From the NCBI RefSeq assembly GCF_000341285.1, contig NW_005178374.1, forward strand, positions 1 to 10,203: 10,203 nucleotides of DNA, in the 5' to 3' direction. Source of the stretch: Galdieria sulphuraria. Taxonomy: Eukaryota > Rhodophyta > Bangiophyceae > Galdieriales > Galdieriaceae. Positions 8,723 to 10,203 of the stretch are shown piece by piece (within the stretch, counting starts at the first letter, position 1; every line of letters starts with the position of its first letter). The notes under the pieces were generated by a model. The model was not told where the DNA came from, ran no database searches, and was given only the letters and a program-made list of their open reading frames with translations. Both the position numbers and the translations under genes were made by a program.

Positions 8723-8912
8723 TCAAGATCATAGTTTCTGTTATGTTGAACAGAGTTTAAACTGTATTGAGTGGAAACAAGTAATTTTACAAAATAGAGC
8801 AATCAACTATCAAACTAGTGAATAAGCCAGGTGCTTTGCTTGAGAGAATCAGAACGATGTCGTCGGATTAAGAGCAATTTATTTTTTCTTTAAGCACCTT
8901 TCATTCTCTTAT

Positions 8913-9552
8913 TCACGGAGCCCTACCTATAGAATTGCACGAGTTCGTCATAAATAGAATACCATTGGTTTCTGTCATATCATTCACGCCTAGTGACAAG
9001 CTCAATTTTAAGTTGCAGAAAGAGGGACTGTAATCTATCCTGGCTACTTTTGTATTGAACTTGATGTCAAATAGAACGACTTGACCTTGTCCATATGAAT
9101 TCATATTCTTCTTATGAATACTGTATTTGAAGAGTACCTATTATATGCTATTCGAAATTGCCCTTAACTACTTTTTCCACCCTTTATCATACACCAAATC
9201 CTGTAACTTAGTTTCATAAAAGCCTTGGTATCGTTGAGACTACCAAGTTCTATGGCAATGAATTGTACAGTTTTGATAGAATTCACTTGACTCCAATCTG
9301 TTTCATCAAAGATCGATTTGATAGTGGGAAATGCAAAATGTCGCAGTTAACTACAGAATCATAGATATGAGATAATTCAACTGAATTGGAAGGAACTGTA
9401 TGCTTGGCAGCTTTAGAGATCATTCCTATTTTAAATAGAAGAACGCGAACATTCGGTTTTATGTTGTTTGAAAGATTTGAATCGACATAGCCATTTGAGA
9501 AAACTGAAGAAGAAGTATTTTGATCATAACCTTTGATTGTTAGTACTTCAAG
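8913..9552 (-). pseudogene. Possible decayed coding region, frames shifted; unrecognised
   Basis: Three stop-free minus-strand segments follow one another: 9552-9283 (89 codons), 9346-9164 (60 codons, +1 frame relative to the first) and 9137-8913 (74 codons, with an ATG at 9104). The first two overlap, so a single frame change near 9330-9345 would join them into a longer reading. The translated segments have a mixed composition with Asp, Glu, Gly and Trp, unlike the Phe/Leu/Ser-rich chance frames elsewhere. The third contains a Gly-Gln-Val-Val-Leu-Phe-Asp-Ile string, vaguely like a WD40 strand but too short to assign. Each segment alone is within chance length. No start, splice pair or family supports a working gene. 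Confidence 0.14.
9224..9247. repeat. 7-bp hairpin
   Basis: CTTGGTA (9224-9230) and TACCAAG (9241-9247) pair perfectly around a 10-nt loop. The same arms form the 12-bp palindrome at 7163-7174. Confidence 0.4.
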
Positions 9553-9743
9553 TCATGCTGAGACATATGGTTATGTCCGTTTACTTCCTTTGGTGAAAAA
9601 AGTTGTCTCTTATCTTTGTTATATTAAGCTGTTACAAAATCAAGTTGATAACCTGGTACAGCTTTTACTAGGCAAGGTGTCTTTCACAACAGACTCTTTG
9701 TTATCTTTATGGATGAAGAATTGAGTTTGGCTTGTGTTGATTC

Positions 9744-9762
9744 ATTGACTGATTGACTGATT
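9744..9762. repeat. 8-bp tandem repeat (ATTGACTG unit)
   Basis: Two full ATTGACTG units plus ATT form the run. A third ATTGACTGATT occurs at 9826-9836, at the edge of the hairpin at 9793-9829. Confidence 0.6.
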
Positions 9763-9792
9763 GCTTTGTGTTATACTAGCACATTTACTTAT

Positions 9793-9829
9793 CAATTGAC
9801 AAATAGTCGCACTTGAATTTGTCAAATTG
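9793..9829. repeat. Long-armed hairpin
   Basis: CAATTGACAAAT (9793-9804) pairs with ATTTGTCAAATTG (9817-9829) around a 12-nt loop, giving 12 pairs with one extra A. The innermost 9 pairs are perfect. It is the longest-armed hairpin I found in the window. It lies near the right end of the inverted-repeat-bounded segment. Confidence 0.5.
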
Positions 9830-9890
9830 ACTGATTCCAGCGTCTGAGGATAGTAGTAGGACAACCCTATTTAAAAAGGTGCTTTAAGAA

Positions 9891-10203
9891 TTCACTTTAG
9901 ACAGATTTTTGATTTGCGAGTCAAAGACAAGTTGTACCATAGAAAAAGATATATACAAGGTAAGTGATATAAATAGGAGTAGTTTCATTTTGCATTCTCA
10001 AGATGAATATTTATTGGATAGTGCTAATAGAATGAAATGGATTGTTTGAACCACACTGGGTCGTCCGTCTATTATGAATCTTTTAGCTCATCAAGATCTT
10101 CTATCGCGACACTCGAAACCTCTCTGTCCCATAAGAAGAGTCGTTATACCCTAGACTTTGGTTCATATAGGGTTTATATATCCTCGTTAGTCTATTTATA
10201 AAC
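9891..10203. other. Gene-free A+T-rich stretch
   Basis: No open frame of note and no repeat was seen. TATA-like strings occur near 9950 and 10175. None precedes a recognisable gene within the window. Confidence 0.55.

Larger units (their letters stand above)
8311..8880. other. Gene-free stretch with a Thr-rich shadow frame
   Basis: The frame at 8448-8669 (plus, 73 codons, TTG start) opens with threonines encoded by an impure ACA/ATA/ACG patch (8451-8470), much like the frame at 3854-4105. No domain is recognisable. An 8-bp inverted repeat lies at 8700-8722. At 8829-8837 AGGTGCTTT occurs, a motif shared with the inverted repeat that bounds the next region. Confidence 0.5.
8886..9890. repeat. 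Segment of about 1 kb bounded by a 16-bp inverted repeat
   Basis: TTCTTTAAGCACCTTT (8886-8901) and AAAGGTGCTTTAAGAA (9875-9890) are inverted copies with one mismatch, 973 bp apart. They enclose the stop-poor minus-strand segments described separately. The match does not extend in either direction and I see no target-site duplication. Roughly one such pair could arise by chance in a window this size. A small DNA-transposon remnant is possible. No transposase motif was found inside. Confidence 0.2.

Noticed and set aside
9533-9724. Plus-strand frame of 63 codons (TTG start) as a gene
   Set aside because: It is short, lacks an ATG at its start, and lies opposite minus-strand stop-poor segments of which it may be a shadow.
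1-10203. Bacterial, phage, plasmid or organelle origin, or a CRISPR or defence locus
   Set aside because: There are no regularly spaced direct repeats, no packed coding frames, no rRNA or convincing tRNA, and no recognisable replication, integrase or nuclease motif.

Overview
This window is A+T-rich (about one third G+C by eye) and carries no protein-coding gene that I can support. The longest stop-free run is about 115 codons (1272-1616, minus). At this composition a stop codon is expected roughly every 14 codons, so six random frames of 10.2 kb should give a longest run near 100 codons. The open frames seen are therefore about what chance gives. Most are rich in Phe, Leu, Ser and Ile or in Thr and Asn, as pyrimidine-rich or CAA-rich DNA would encode. 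None shows a family motif I recognise.

The absence of packed genes, ribosome-binding sites and operon spacing argues against a bacterium, phage, plasmid or organelle. CpG is not visibly depleted and long poly-A/T runs are absent, which fits the nuclear DNA of a compact unicellular eukaryote better than a vertebrate. I cannot name the lineage. The window could be intergenic, subtelomeric or centromere-proximal DNA, or part of a very long intron.

Layout. 1-1271 is gene-free, with a short ATGT microsatellite and TATA-like stretches. 1272-1616 holds the longest open frame (minus), overlapping a run of three small hairpins (1494-1548). 1617-3387 is gene-free with two hairpins. 3388-4140 is enriched in CAA/ACA-type trinucleotide sequence, which produces two Thr-rich shadow frames. 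4141-5688 is gene-free; at 5152-5186 it carries a diverged copy of part of the 1518-1548 element. 5689-6315 is a stop-poor patch open on both strands. 6316-7320 holds an open tract interrupted by one stop, a 20-bp tandem duplication and two overlapping short frames. 7321-8880 is gene-free but contains a cluster of palindromes and hairpins (8143-8310). 8886-9890 is bounded by a 16-bp near-perfect inverted repeat and encloses several stop-poor minus-strand segments in shifting frames, the best candidate here for a decayed gene or element. 9891-10203 is plain A+T-rich DNA.

Window-wide, the hexamer ACTAGT occurs 13 times by hand count, where base composition predicts about 3 to 4. Two perfect 9-bp AP-1/Gcn4-type sites are present. 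There is no CRISPR array, rRNA, convincing tRNA, recognisable transposase or reverse transcriptase, or defence-like gene cluster, and no set of genes that work together can be described.
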